Below are positions 1 to 5,971 of a stretch of 23,861 nt of DNA, one piece after another. Under the pieces are notes generated by a model, which did not search any database, was not told the origin of the DNA, and saw nothing but the letters and a program-made list of their open reading frames with translations. A program made the translations under genes and the position numbers. Source of the stretch: Anaerolineae bacterium (GTDB lineage Bacteria; Chloroflexota; Anaerolineae; Anaerolineales; Villigracilaceae); assembly GCA_017303735.1 (NCBI GenBank), contig JAFLCF010000050.1:1-23861 (forward strand), read 5' to 3'. Position 1 is the first letter of the stretch; every line of letters starts with the position of its first letter.

Positions 1-14
1 GCCCAACTATGTTT
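1..14 (-). other. attI: Candidate attI core recombination site (GTTRRRY)
   Basis: Read on the minus strand, positions 14 to 1 give AAACATAGTTGGGC. This fits the integron core consensus GTTRRRY (GTTGGGC) and resembles the AAACAAAG-TTRRRY context of the classical attI1 crossover. The site lies about 118 bp upstream of the integrase start and points away from it, as expected for attI. The first cassette would begin to the left of base 1, outside the window. A 7-bp core can occur by chance, so the location and context carry most of the weight. Confidence 0.5.
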
Positions 15-72
15 TATACAGCATCCTGCTGTATATACCCCCAATTTGGGGTCGTTAACAGCATTGTGCTGT
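15..72. promoter_or_regulatory. Three evenly spaced inverted repeats upstream of the integron integrase
   Basis: Three perfect palindromes lie end to end. The first is 15-35, with 9-bp arms TATACAGCA/TGCTGTATA around TCC. The second is 39-51, with arms CCCCAA/TTGGGG around one T. The third is 58-72, with arms ACAGCA/TGCTGT around TTG. Their centres are 25, 45 and 65, spaced exactly 20 bp (about two helical turns). The first and third share the core ACAGCATnnTGCTGT and a following TATA, so 18-40 and 58-80 form an imperfect direct repeat. The third abuts the -10 box. They could be repressor operators (integrase genes are LexA-controlled in several proteobacteria, though this is not the E. coli LexA motif) or integrase-binding sites of attI. 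Confidence 0.6.
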
Positions 73-77
73 ATAAT
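72..77 (+). promoter_or_regulatory. -10 box of the integrase promoter
   Basis: Consensus TATAAT lies 55 bp upstream of the chosen start codon. No convincing -35 is seen at 17 bp spacing (the hexamer there is GGGTCG). The palindrome at 58-72 occupies the spacer, a usual place for a repressor to act. An in-frame extension of the ORF back to position 9 would precede this promoter, which supports the start at 132. Confidence 0.45.
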
Positions 78-131
78 ACCTTATATCTAACTACCAATTA
101 TTATACATTCACCAACGAAAGGGGACAAGAA

Positions 132-1130
132 ATGAACCAACCCCAAAACCCACAAAATACATCATCCCCAAAAGGGAAAAAACTGCTCGACCAATACCGC
201 GAACAGATTCGCATAAAACAATACTCCCCACGCACCGAAAAAACCTACATCCAATGGGTTCGCGAATACATCCTTTTCCATAACAAACGCCACCCCAAAG
301 AAATGGGTACCCCCGAAATCAACCAATTCATCACCCACCTTGTCGTCGAAAGAAAAGCCTCCGCCTCTACTCAAAATCAAGCTGTCAGCGCCATTCTCTT
401 CCTCTACCGCTATGTCCTCAACATACAACTCAAAGGCGAAGCCCTCGAATTCATCCGCCCCAAAAAAGGCAAACGCGTACCCAATGTCCTCTCCAAACAG
501 GAAGCCAAAGCCATCATCTCCCAACTAACCGGAGCCTCCAAACTAATGACCCAGATCATGTACGGCGGCGGACTGCGCATCCTGGAATGCCTTCGCCTGC
601 GCGTCAAAGACATAGACTTTGAAAACCACCGCATCATCATTTACGACGGCAAAGGAGGCGACGACCGCGTCACCATGCTCCCCGACAGCATCATCCAACC
701 CCTCAAAGAACAGATACTATACGTAAAAGCTCTCCACCAAAAAGACATTGCCGATGGCTACGGTGCCGTAACCATGCCCTTCGCACTCGACAAAAAAATC
801 CCCAACGCAAATAAAGAACTCAACTGGCAATACCTCTTTCCTGCCTCCAACCGCTACACCGACCCCGAAACAGGAATCACCACACGTTACCACATTCACG
901 AAACCGTCCTCCAACGTGCCATTCGCGAAGCCGTCAAAGCCATCAAACTGCAAAAACGTGTCACCCCTCACACCTTCCGCCACTCCTTCGCAACCCACCT
1001 CCTTCAAGCTGGCTACGATATAAGAACCGTACAAGAACTCCTCGGGCACAAAGACGTCAAAACCACCATGATCTACACCCACGTCCTCCAACGCGGAGCC
1101 AACGCCGTCAAATCCCCTCTCGACTCATAA
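132..1130 (+). CDS. intI: Integron integrase (IntI-family tyrosine recombinase)
   Basis: Site-specific tyrosine recombinase of 332 residues (IntI1 has 337) that would join gene cassettes at attI by cutting folded attC sites. The catalytic set is complete: R149, K174, H280, R283, H306 and nucleophile Y315. Each is exactly three residues beyond its IntI1 equivalent (R146, K171, H277, R280, H303, Y312). The stretch at about 204-240, with [15 protein letters not shown] and then TDPETG, matches the extra segment that separates integron integrases from XerC/D. The C-terminus ends KSPLDS, like the SPLD ending of IntI1. The start at 132 follows AAAGGGG at 118-124 and a promoter at 72-77; the frame is open back to 9 but that start would lie upstream of the promoter. 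The coding strand is A- and C-rich, unlike the G/C-balanced genes at 3-9 kb, which suggests a different origin. No cassettes are visible inside the window. Confidence 0.93.
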   Translation: MNQPQNPQNTSSPKGKKLLDQYREQIRIKQYSPRTEKTYIQWVREYILFHNKRHPKEMGTPEINQFITHLVVERKASASTQNQAVSAILFLYRYVLNIQLKGEALEFIRPKKGKRVPNVLSKQEAKAIISQLTGASKLMTQIMYGGGLRILECLRLRVKDIDFENHRIIIYDGKGGDDRVTMLPDSIIQPLKEQILYVKALHQKDIADGYGAVTMPFALDKKIPNANKELNWQYLFPASNRYTDPETGITTRYHIHETVLQRAIREAVKAIKLQKRVTPHTFRHSFATHLLQAGYDIRTVQELLGHKDVKTTMIYTHVLQRGANAVKSPLDS

Positions 1131-1164
1131 AAAAAGCGCAGCAGAGACATCATCTCTGCCGCGC
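1128..1164 (-). terminator. Intrinsic terminator of the muramidase/SH3 pair
   Basis: A hairpin at 1136-1164 (arms GCGCaGCAGAGA and TCTCTGCcGCGC, one A/C mismatch) is followed on the minus strand by a run of seven T (1135-1129). It overlaps the integrase stop codon. No T run follows it on the plus strand, so it mainly ends leftward transcription coming from 1183. Confidence 0.75.
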
Positions 1165-1182
1165 AAACAATCTGCTGTCTAA

Positions 1183-1557
1183 CTATTCCTCAATAACTCT
1201 CACGAACACATATTCGGCTTTTGCACCGCTAGGGTCGGTGAGTACGAACGATTCGGGGAAAACAGGCGTCGGCGGAGGGGGAGGCGCTGCGATTTCGGTA
1301 AAGTTATTACAAACCGGCACACCTTTATGAATGTATGCCATCCAACCGCGCTCGGTCAGGTTGACTCCATCCACCGAAGTGACGCGCAGCCACTTATCGC
1401 CTTTTTTTACTTCACTGCCATCCGCGGGCGCTTCCCAGATCTCGTCACCAACTACCAATTGAGCACGATTGTATGAAGTAATCACGCTCGCAAAGACATT
1501 ATGGTCTGTGCGCATGCGGGTACCGTTATTAATCGGGGTCATACTATAACTGGTCAT
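1183..1557 (-). CDS. Small bacterial SH3-like domain protein
   Basis: A 124-residue protein with no signal peptide or membrane segment. Residues about 13-80 look like a bacterial SH3 fold: MRTDHNVFASVITSYN, then GDKWLRVTSV and GWMAYIHKG, the usual strand pattern of SH3 domains that bind peptidoglycan. A five-proline linker follows at about 91-95, then a short tail with AEYVFVRV. Its ATG overlaps the stop of the GH25 gene by 4 bp (ATGA), so the two are co-translated, and a terminator follows. In many muramidases an SH3 domain is fused to the GH25 domain; here it is a separate protein. It may bind the same wall or be the GH25 partner. The family call is by pattern only. Confidence 0.75.
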   Translation of the reverse strand: MTSYSMTPINNGTRMRTDHNVFASVITSYNRAQLVVGDEIWEAPADGSEVKKGDKWLRVTSVDGVNLTERGWMAYIHKGVPVCNNFTEIAAPPPPPTPVFPESFVLTDPSGAKAEYVFVRVIEE

Positions 1558-2324
1558 GAAACTCTCCTATATTCAACAAGGGTATCCCCAAATTTTGCGA
1601 TCAATGTTGCCTGTGCGGGTGGGGCAGGGTAACGGGCAAGGAATTCGGCTTCACTGCCGTTGAAATAATTCAGATCGATCTCGCGGCTCTCCACACCGAA
1701 AAGCGTACCATCGCCATCATCCGTGAATTGCCAGTAGGTCCAGTCCTGCCAGATCGGCGGCACGAGCGGCGGAGTCGGGTTGTACCACGCGATCCAAAGC
1801 GGATATTGCGCAAAGTAACTCACACCGGGGGCGAATTCCTGCCAGTAATAATAGCCGGTATACACACCCAGCTTTTTCTCAGGCAACAGCGCTTTAATGC
1901 GCTCCATAAAGTCGAACCAGTTGCGCCAGCCCCCAAACGGACCGCCATAGCGGTCTTCATAGTCACACCACATTTCCATTTCGCCGGGGTCATTGCCCAG
2001 CACTTCCACATATTTTTCAGCCTGGCGTTTCGGGTTCACGCGGCTATCGTAAAACCAATACGAACCACGCACCAAACCCGCCTGCCGGGCATTTTTCCAT
2101 GAAGTCTTAAATACCCGGTCTTCAAACGTCCCTTGCCCTGCGCGAATGATCACGCCGCGAGTCATCGAAGACATTTGAGCAAAATTGATCGGTTGAGTGG
2201 TGGTGGGGTCATCCTGCCAGAAACTGACATCGGGTAATTTGAAGTTCGAGAGGAACTGAGTCCGCTGCGCCTGGATGATGGGCTTGGGTGAATGTGCCGA
2301 GACGTTGGAAGATTGTTCGCTCAT
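1554..2324 (-). CDS. GH25 family muramidase (lysozyme)
   Basis: A 256-residue glycoside hydrolase family 25 protein that would cleave the MurNAc-GlcNAc bond of peptidoglycan. Family landmarks in order: PDVSFWQ (D32), the strand GVIIRAGQG (57-65), WCDYED with the probable catalytic pair D121/E123, YPLWIAWY (174-181), WTYWQFTDDGDG (195-206) and the closing EIDLNYFNG (215-223). No signal peptide or membrane helix is seen, so export would need lysis, a holin or a non-classical route, as for phage endolysins. The N-terminal 25 residues are low-complexity. It overlaps the SH3-like gene by 4 bp. No Shine-Dalgarno sequence is visible, and a TATAAT lies only about 10 bp before the ATG. Confidence 0.88.
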   Translation of the reverse strand: MSEQSSNVSAHSPKPIIQAQRTQFLSNFKLPDVSFWQDDPTTTQPINFAQMSSMTRGVIIRAGQGTFEDRVFKTSWKNARQAGLVRGSYWFYDSRVNPKRQAEKYVEVLGNDPGEMEMWCDYEDRYGGPFGGWRNWFDFMERIKALLPEKKLGVYTGYYYWQEFAPGVSYFAQYPLWIAWYNPTPPLVPPIWQDWTYWQFTDDGDGTLFGVESREIDLNYFNGSEAEFLARYPAPPAQATLIAKFGDTLVEYRRVS

Positions 2325-2334
2325 GGTGCCGGCA

Positions 2335-2340
2335 ATTATA
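2335..2340 (-). promoter_or_regulatory. -10 box of the GH25 gene, placed for a leaderless transcript
   Basis: Minus-strand TATAAT lies 10 bp before the ATG at 2324, so transcription would begin only a few bases before the start codon. No Shine-Dalgarno sequence is visible in that gap (TTGCCGGCACC), which fits a leaderless message. No clear -35 is seen at 16-18 bp. Confidence 0.4.
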
Positions 2341-2374
2341 AATCATCCCTGTGATTACCTTGCCCTTTGTTTTT

Positions 2375-2457
2375 GGACGCTGATAAACGCAGATGGACGC
2401 AGATATTTTTTAGGATACTACCAAACAGACACCCAGAATCAGCGTTCATCTGCGTCC
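2375..2457. repeat. Imperfect inverted repeat (GGACGC-rich)
   Basis: The 20-base arm at 2375-2394 and the reverse complement of 2438-2457 agree as GGACGCwGATrAACGCwGAT (17 of 20 identical). A further direct copy, GGACGCAGAT, is at 2395-2404. It looks like an intergenic REP-like element; several copies elsewhere in the genome would be expected but cannot be tested here. Confidence 0.5.
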
Positions 2458-2508
2458 CGATCTTAAGAGGGTAAGGTAGTCAAAATCATTCCCATGTTTT
2501 TAATGCAC

Positions 2509-2574
2509 AACGAGGACGGCAAACATACCATCCTCGTTATCTTCAACAAATGCTCAAGCCGCCGTCCTCGGCGG
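2509..2574. repeat. Overlapping, mutually exclusive hairpins
   Basis: Segment 2511-2520 (CGAGGACGGC) can pair perfectly with 2561-2570 (GCCGTCCTCG). Its left part, 2509-2516 (AACGAGGA), instead pairs perfectly with 2531-2538 (TCCTCGTT). The right partner also forms its own hairpin, 2559-2564 with 2569-2574 (CCGCCG/CGGCGG). Such exclusive pairings occur in attenuators and small RNAs, but no gene close enough on either strand obviously uses it and no T run follows. Confidence 0.4.
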
Positions 2575-2716
2575 GGTATTAATTAATTCGAGCTGTTACC
2601 ATGAGATCAAAATCAAGAACGTTGCCTCGAATTTATTGTATGCGTTCGTGAAAATTCGTGTAATTCGCGGCTAAGGTTTTGGGTTTTCGGCATAATTTGC
2701 AGGGTAGCAGCGTAGG

Positions 2717-3229
2717 TTAATTATTCAACGCGCCCTGGTTCACCCAATCAATGATGACCTGCAATTCCTCAGGTGTCACCTTGGTTCCGCGGTTGGGCAT
2801 TTCACCTTCCACGATCAATTGCACAAACAGGCTGTTCGCAGAATCACCGGGCACCAACACCTGTCCATTGAACGAGCCCGCCATCAGGTTATCGTAGCTC
2901 AATAAATTCAAACCTTCTTTTGTCGTTTCAACCCCGTGGCACTTAATACACTTGCTTTCCAAGATCGGCATCACATTGCCAGCAAAACTGACCGTAGACT
3001 CCGCAGCCGCTTCAGTTGCCGGGCTCTCTGTCGGATTTTCAGTAGGCTGCGCCGCCTCCACCGTCGGGACGGCTGTTTCAGTTGCTGCAGGCGCTTCTGT
3101 CGCTGTCGGCTGGGGAGCGCTTTCCGTAGCAGGGGCAGGCTCGGGCTGAGTCTGAGCCGCACTTCCTCCGCAAGCAGAAAGAGCAACAAGGGCGATCAGT
3201 GCAATGGTAGGTGTGAATAACTTTTTCAT
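2717..3229 (-). CDS. Lipid-anchored monohaem cytochrome c
   Basis: A 170-residue exported lipoprotein. Residues 1-19 are a signal peptide ending in the lipobox LSAC with C20 as the lipidated cysteine. Residues about 22-78 are a flexible Pro/Thr/Glu/Ala-rich spacer. Residues about 80-168 are a cytochrome c domain with haem motif CIKCH (C94, C97, H98) and probable axial methionine M144 in GEMPNRG. The stretch VMPILESKCIKCHG resembles the planctomycete-type cytochrome c domain (PSCyt1). It would carry one electron at the outer face of the membrane; its partner is not in the window. It is a single gene between non-coding stretches, with a modest AGGAT ribosome binding site before the ATG. Confidence 0.85.
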   Translation of the reverse strand: MKKLFTPTIALIALVALSACGGSAAQTQPEPAPATESAPQPTATEAPAATETAVPTVEAAQPTENPTESPATEAAAESTVSFAGNVMPILESKCIKCHGVETTKEGLNLLSYDNLMAGSFNGQVLVPGDSANSLFVQLIVEGEMPNRGTKVTPEELQVIIDWVNQGALNN

Positions 3230-3391
3230 TTTTATCCTATATGTAAAATGGTATACCTGAAAATTAATCGAAAACGATGAAAAGAGGATGAAGAAAACGT
3301 GTGTTTTTTATTATCAAATTTTCAGTTTCCTCCTTCTTGAGCGCTGTGCCCTCAATAATAACGAGACCTGTGAGATTTGGCGCAAGGCAGG

Positions 3392-3397
3392 TATAAT
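3392..3397 (+). promoter_or_regulatory. -10 box of the 3439-5447 gene pair
   Basis: Consensus TATAAT lies 41 bp before the ATG at 3439. The in-frame GTG at 3400 would sit at or before the predicted transcription start (about 3404), so it is unlikely to be the true start. The -35 is weak. Confidence 0.45.
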
Positions 3398-3438
3398 TTG
3401 TGGGCTTCGCGAAAGGAAATCTTACTTCAAGGCTACGT

Positions 3439-5013
3439 ATGACCGGTGCATTTACACTCCCCAACGAATATTGGTTAAACATCCAAGTTACCCCCCAGGA
3501 CGTTGAAAATTTACATACCATCCTTTTTGAGCGTGAAACGCCGCTGACAACGAGTGATCTTGTCTCGGAGTTCATCGAGATGCGTTTCCGCGCTGAAAAA
3601 CAAGCGGCGGAAAGTAAACAAAAATCTGCGGGCAAACCATTTCTACCAAAGGAAAAATATTCCGTTGGCGATGAACTGGTCTTCCCTGCTTTGGGTTGGC
3701 TGCAAGGCAAGGTCTCTGCCGTCCGCGCAGGGAACAATCCCTCAATAGATTCATTTGGCGTCCTCACCGTTTCATTTGACGACCAGCCTGATCGTTTCTT
3801 CGCGGCTGGTTTGGCATCGCATGCCCTCAATGAAGCGCCGATCGAAGACCCCAAAGATGCTGAAGCCGATGGCGCATCCATCATTTCAGAATTTGGTGCC
3901 GCCATCCAAAAGAAGCTGGAAGCCGCTTTCACCGCCGACGATGGCTTGGTGAAGATCGCTGGGCGTTGGTTCCCGCGTGCGCTTCTGGTCGATATCAATC
4001 AAGGGCAGTTAAACCTGGTCGAAGCCGTGCTCGATATGGCTGGCGGCGAACCGTTAACCACTCCCGACCTGATGAAAGACTCAGACCTGCCCACCAGTGT
4101 GAACCCCAGGCTGGTTGAATTCTCCTTGAACTATGCTTTGCAGGATGACGATCGTTTCGATGAAGTCGGTCCCGCCGGGCAGGTGCTTTGGTGCTTGCGC
4201 CGCCTCGAACCTGACTTTGTGCGCGAGATTCCCCCGCAACTTCGCTACGATAACGTCCCTCATGAACGGGAAGACCTGACGCCCGAGATGCTTTCGTTGG
4301 AAGCCCAACTGGATGATGAATTGACGCGAAACGATGCTGTCGACCTGCGCGAGGATGTTTCTTCCGTCACCATTACCTTGATCTATCCTCATCTGCGCGC
4401 CGGCACCTTACCCGTCTCCCTGCGGACTCGCAAATTGTTTCCGACCGCCTATGAAACCCCGCGCGTTCGCTTCACCCTTGTCGATGGTAAGACCAAGCAG
4501 CGTATTCCTGCCTGGGTTGTGCTTGAGCATGGCTACGTTTATGGGTTGCGCGAATGGTACAAGGCGCATCAACTGATTCCTGGTTCGCTGGTGCAGGTCC
4601 GCAAAGGCGAGAATCCCGGCGAAGTGATCGTAGAAGCCAAGAGTCAGCGTTCTTCAAAAGACTGGGTGCGCACGGTGATGGTCGGCTCGGATGGCGGCTT
4701 TGTCTTTGCCACGTTGAAGCAGCCCATTACAGCCGAGTTTAACGATCGTATGGTGGTGCATGTGCCCGATTTCAAAGCCCTCGACCCGATCTGGGAAAAG
4801 AAGCGTTCATTTGAGGATCTACTATTAATGGTAATGCGTGAATTATCGAAATCAAATCCACAGGGGCACGTCCACGCGCAGGAACTTTATGCTGCGGTCA
4901 ACCTTGTCCGCCGTGTTCCTCCCGCCCCGATCTTTGCCGCTTTAGAATCAAACCCCATCTTCAAACATGTCGGCGATATGCACTTCCGGTTGGATGAGGA
5001 GGAGGCATCATGA
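3439..5013 (+). CDS. Conserved-looking protein of unknown function (524 aa)
   Basis: I do not recognise this family. It is a soluble, acidic protein without signal peptide, helix bundle in the membrane or Cys motif. It appears modular. Residues about 25-65 (TTSDLVSEFIEMRFR) are helical. Residues about 70-130 (YSVGDELVFPALGWLQGKV) look like a small beta-barrel. A helix-rich middle follows. At about 300-440 there is a strand-rich part containing RTRKLFPTAYETPRVRFTLV and then WVVLEHGYVYGLREWY. The last 60 residues (RELSKSNPQGHVHAQELYAAV onward) resemble a winged-helix segment. A nucleic-acid role is therefore possible but unproven. Its stop overlaps the next ATG by 4 bp, so the two products probably act together. 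The start at 3439 has AAGG about 7 bp upstream; a GTG at 3400 is in frame but lies too near the -10 box. Confidence 0.8.
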   Translation: MTGAFTLPNEYWLNIQVTPQDVENLHTILFERETPLTTSDLVSEFIEMRFRAEKQAAESKQKSAGKPFLPKEKYSVGDELVFPALGWLQGKVSAVRAGNNPSIDSFGVLTVSFDDQPDRFFAAGLASHALNEAPIEDPKDAEADGASIISEFGAAIQKKLEAAFTADDGLVKIAGRWFPRALLVDINQGQLNLVEAVLDMAGGEPLTTPDLMKDSDLPTSVNPRLVEFSLNYALQDDDRFDEVGPAGQVLWCLRRLEPDFVREIPPQLRYDNVPHEREDLTPEMLSLEAQLDDELTRNDAVDLREDVSSVTITLIYPHLRAGTLPVSLRTRKLFPTAYETPRVRFTLVDGKTKQRIPAWVVLEHGYVYGLREWYKAHQLIPGSLVQVRKGENPGEVIVEAKSQRSSKDWVRTVMVGSDGGFVFATLKQPITAEFNDRMVVHVPDFKALDPIWEKKRSFEDLLLMVMRELSKSNPQGHVHAQELYAAVNLVRRVPPAPIFAALESNPIFKHVGDMHFRLDEEEAS

Positions 5014-5447
5014 GTTTGCTTAAACCCAATGCAAAAACACCCTTTCATATTGATTTCGAATGGTGGAAACAAAATGAAGGCGATTGGCACGTCTTCCTGC
5101 GTTCATTTTTATGCCCCGAACATCAGGAAGCCTTTGCAAATGTCGAAGAAGGCGAACTGATCGACTGGATCGACCCACAGACCGCCGAAGTTAAACCTGT
5201 GGATGGTGTTCAACATGCTCTCATAACCCATTGTGCTCAGTTGCCTGATTTTGTCAATCAACGCACTGCAGTGGTCGAAGCGATATTTCGTATCTTTCTG
5301 GCAAACGGCAACATCCCCATGTCGGCTGAAGACCTCAGCGTTAAGTTGGGGAAACCCGCCGATACCATCCTGCGCACCATCGCCGGTGTACGCGTCTATC
5401 GCGGCTTGAGACCGATCCTCAGTCAAACACCCACCGAGACCGCGTAG
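5010..5447 (+). CDS. Small partner protein of unknown function (145 aa)
   Basis: Not recognised. A soluble, acidic 145-residue protein. Residues 1-60 are Trp- and acid-rich (FEWWKQNEGDWHVFL, then EEGELIDWID). Residues about 85-130 look like a helix-turn-helix or winged-helix segment: MSAEDLSVKLGKPADTILRTI, then a strand-like GVRVYRGLRPI. The 4-bp ATGA overlap with the preceding gene and a strong GGAGGAGG ribosome binding site show tight coupling, which suggests a two-protein module, perhaps a complex or a regulator pair. No neighbour reveals the pathway; tRNA-Arg follows after 21 bp. Confidence 0.78.
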   Translation: MSLLKPNAKTPFHIDFEWWKQNEGDWHVFLRSFLCPEHQEAFANVEEGELIDWIDPQTAEVKPVDGVQHALITHCAQLPDFVNQRTAVVEAIFRIFLANGNIPMSAEDLSVKLGKPADTILRTIAGVRVYRGLRPILSQTPTETA

Positions 5448-5452
5448 TCGGG

Positions 5453-5458
5453 TAAAAT
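5453..5458 (+). promoter_or_regulatory. Possible -10 box of tRNA-Arg
   Basis: TAAAAT ends 10 bp before the mature tRNA 5' end and overlaps the region just after the preceding stop codon. There is no clear -35, so the tRNA might instead be read from upstream. Confidence 0.25.
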
Positions 5459-5468
5459 GTAAGAAATT

Positions 5469-5541
5469 GCCCCCGTAGCTCAATGGACAGAGCACCTGCC
5501 TTCTAAGCAGGTTGTTGGGAGTTCGATCCTCTCCGGGGGCG
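5469..5541 (+). tRNA. tRNA-Arg (anticodon TCT)
   Basis: A complete 73-base cloverleaf. The acceptor stem is GCCCCCG (5469-5475) with CGGGGGC (5534-5540) and discriminator G5541. The D arm is TAGCTCAATGGACAGAGCA. The anticodon stem-loop is CCTGC-CTTCTAA-GCAGG with anticodon TCT, reading AGA/AGG. The T arm contains GTTCGATC. CCA is not encoded. It lies 33 bp before hsp20 and may be cut from a longer transcript. Confidence 0.96.
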
Positions 5542-5574
5542 CTAGAAAAATTGGCGATTCGTAAGGAGTTCCCC

Positions 5575-5964
5575 ATGCCTACCGTGGTACGAAAAACACG
5601 CGAAACGATCATGGAGGTGCGGCGCGGCATTCTCCATTCGGTGAGCTGGCAGGTTAAGTCCAGCCTGTGGGACCCTCCAACCGATCTTTACGAAACCGAA
5701 GATGCCTACATCGTGCGCATGGAAATAGCGGGGATGCGCGAAGAGAATTTCGAAGTCACTGTTCAGAACGAAACCCTTTCCATCACCGGTTATCGCCACG
5801 ATTTTCCCGCCAAACGAGCGGTTCACCAAATGGAGATCCGCTCTGGCAAATTTGCAGCCATGATCACCCTGCCCGGTTCGGTGGATATTGACCATGCGCT
5901 TGCTGAATATCAAGATGGTTTTCTAACCATCACCCTCCCGAAAGAAATAAAAGATCAAGGTTAA
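5575..5964 (+). CDS. hsp20: Small heat-shock protein, Hsp20/alpha-crystallin family
   Basis: A 129-residue ATP-independent holdase chaperone that binds unfolding proteins in the cytoplasm. The alpha-crystallin domain spans about residues 34-126: [54 protein letters not shown] and [10 protein letters not shown], the usual strand order, with the G-x-L motif near the end. The N-terminal arm of about 30 residues is short and basic. The start at 5575 is set by AAGGAG at 5563-5568; an upstream in-frame ATG would lie inside the tRNA. The gene is 7 bp before lon, so aggregation-prevention and degradation functions are co-expressed. Confidence 0.9.
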   Translation: MPTVVRKTRETIMEVRRGILHSVSWQVKSSLWDPPTDLYETEDAYIVRMEIAGMREENFEVTVQNETLSITGYRHDFPAKRAVHQMEIRSGKFAAMITLPGSVDIDHALAEYQDGFLTITLPKEIKDQG

Positions 5965-5971
5965 TTTTTCA

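Larger units (their letters stand above)
2325..2716. other. 392-bp non-coding stretch with inverted repeats
   Basis: I see no supported gene here. It holds the GH25 promoter at its left end, an imperfect inverted repeat (2375-2394/2438-2457), a cluster of competing hairpins (2509-2574), and a stretch at 2640-2690 containing AAAATTCGTGTAATTCGCGG that reads like dispersed intergenic repeat. The only frames are short and have no ribosome binding site. Confidence 0.6.

Noticed and set aside
58..80. Classical E. coli LexA box (CTGT-N8-ACAG)
   Set aside because: The half-sites are in the reverse order (ACAG...CTGT), so the known proteobacterial motif is not present; only a lineage-specific operator can be proposed.
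9..131. In-frame N-terminal extension of the integrase back to position 9
   Set aside because: It would cross the palindromes and the -10 box at 72-77, and length and catalytic numbering fit IntI1 best with the start at 132.
1183..2324. GH25 and SH3 genes as integron cassettes
   Set aside because: They lie on the wrong side of intI, share a terminator and a 4-bp overlap as an operon, and no attC flanks them.
2509..2538. Possible attC site (AACGAGGA...TCCTCGTT)
   Set aside because: The flanks do not fit RYYYAAC and GTTRRRY (GCACAAC and GTTATCT), there is no second pair of inner boxes, and the location is downstream of intI and not on the attI side.
3264..3998. 244-codon minus-strand frame overlapping the start of the 3439 gene
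   Set aside because: Low-information Ser/Arg-rich product, no ribosome binding site, and it lies opposite a well-supported coding frame; a shadow.
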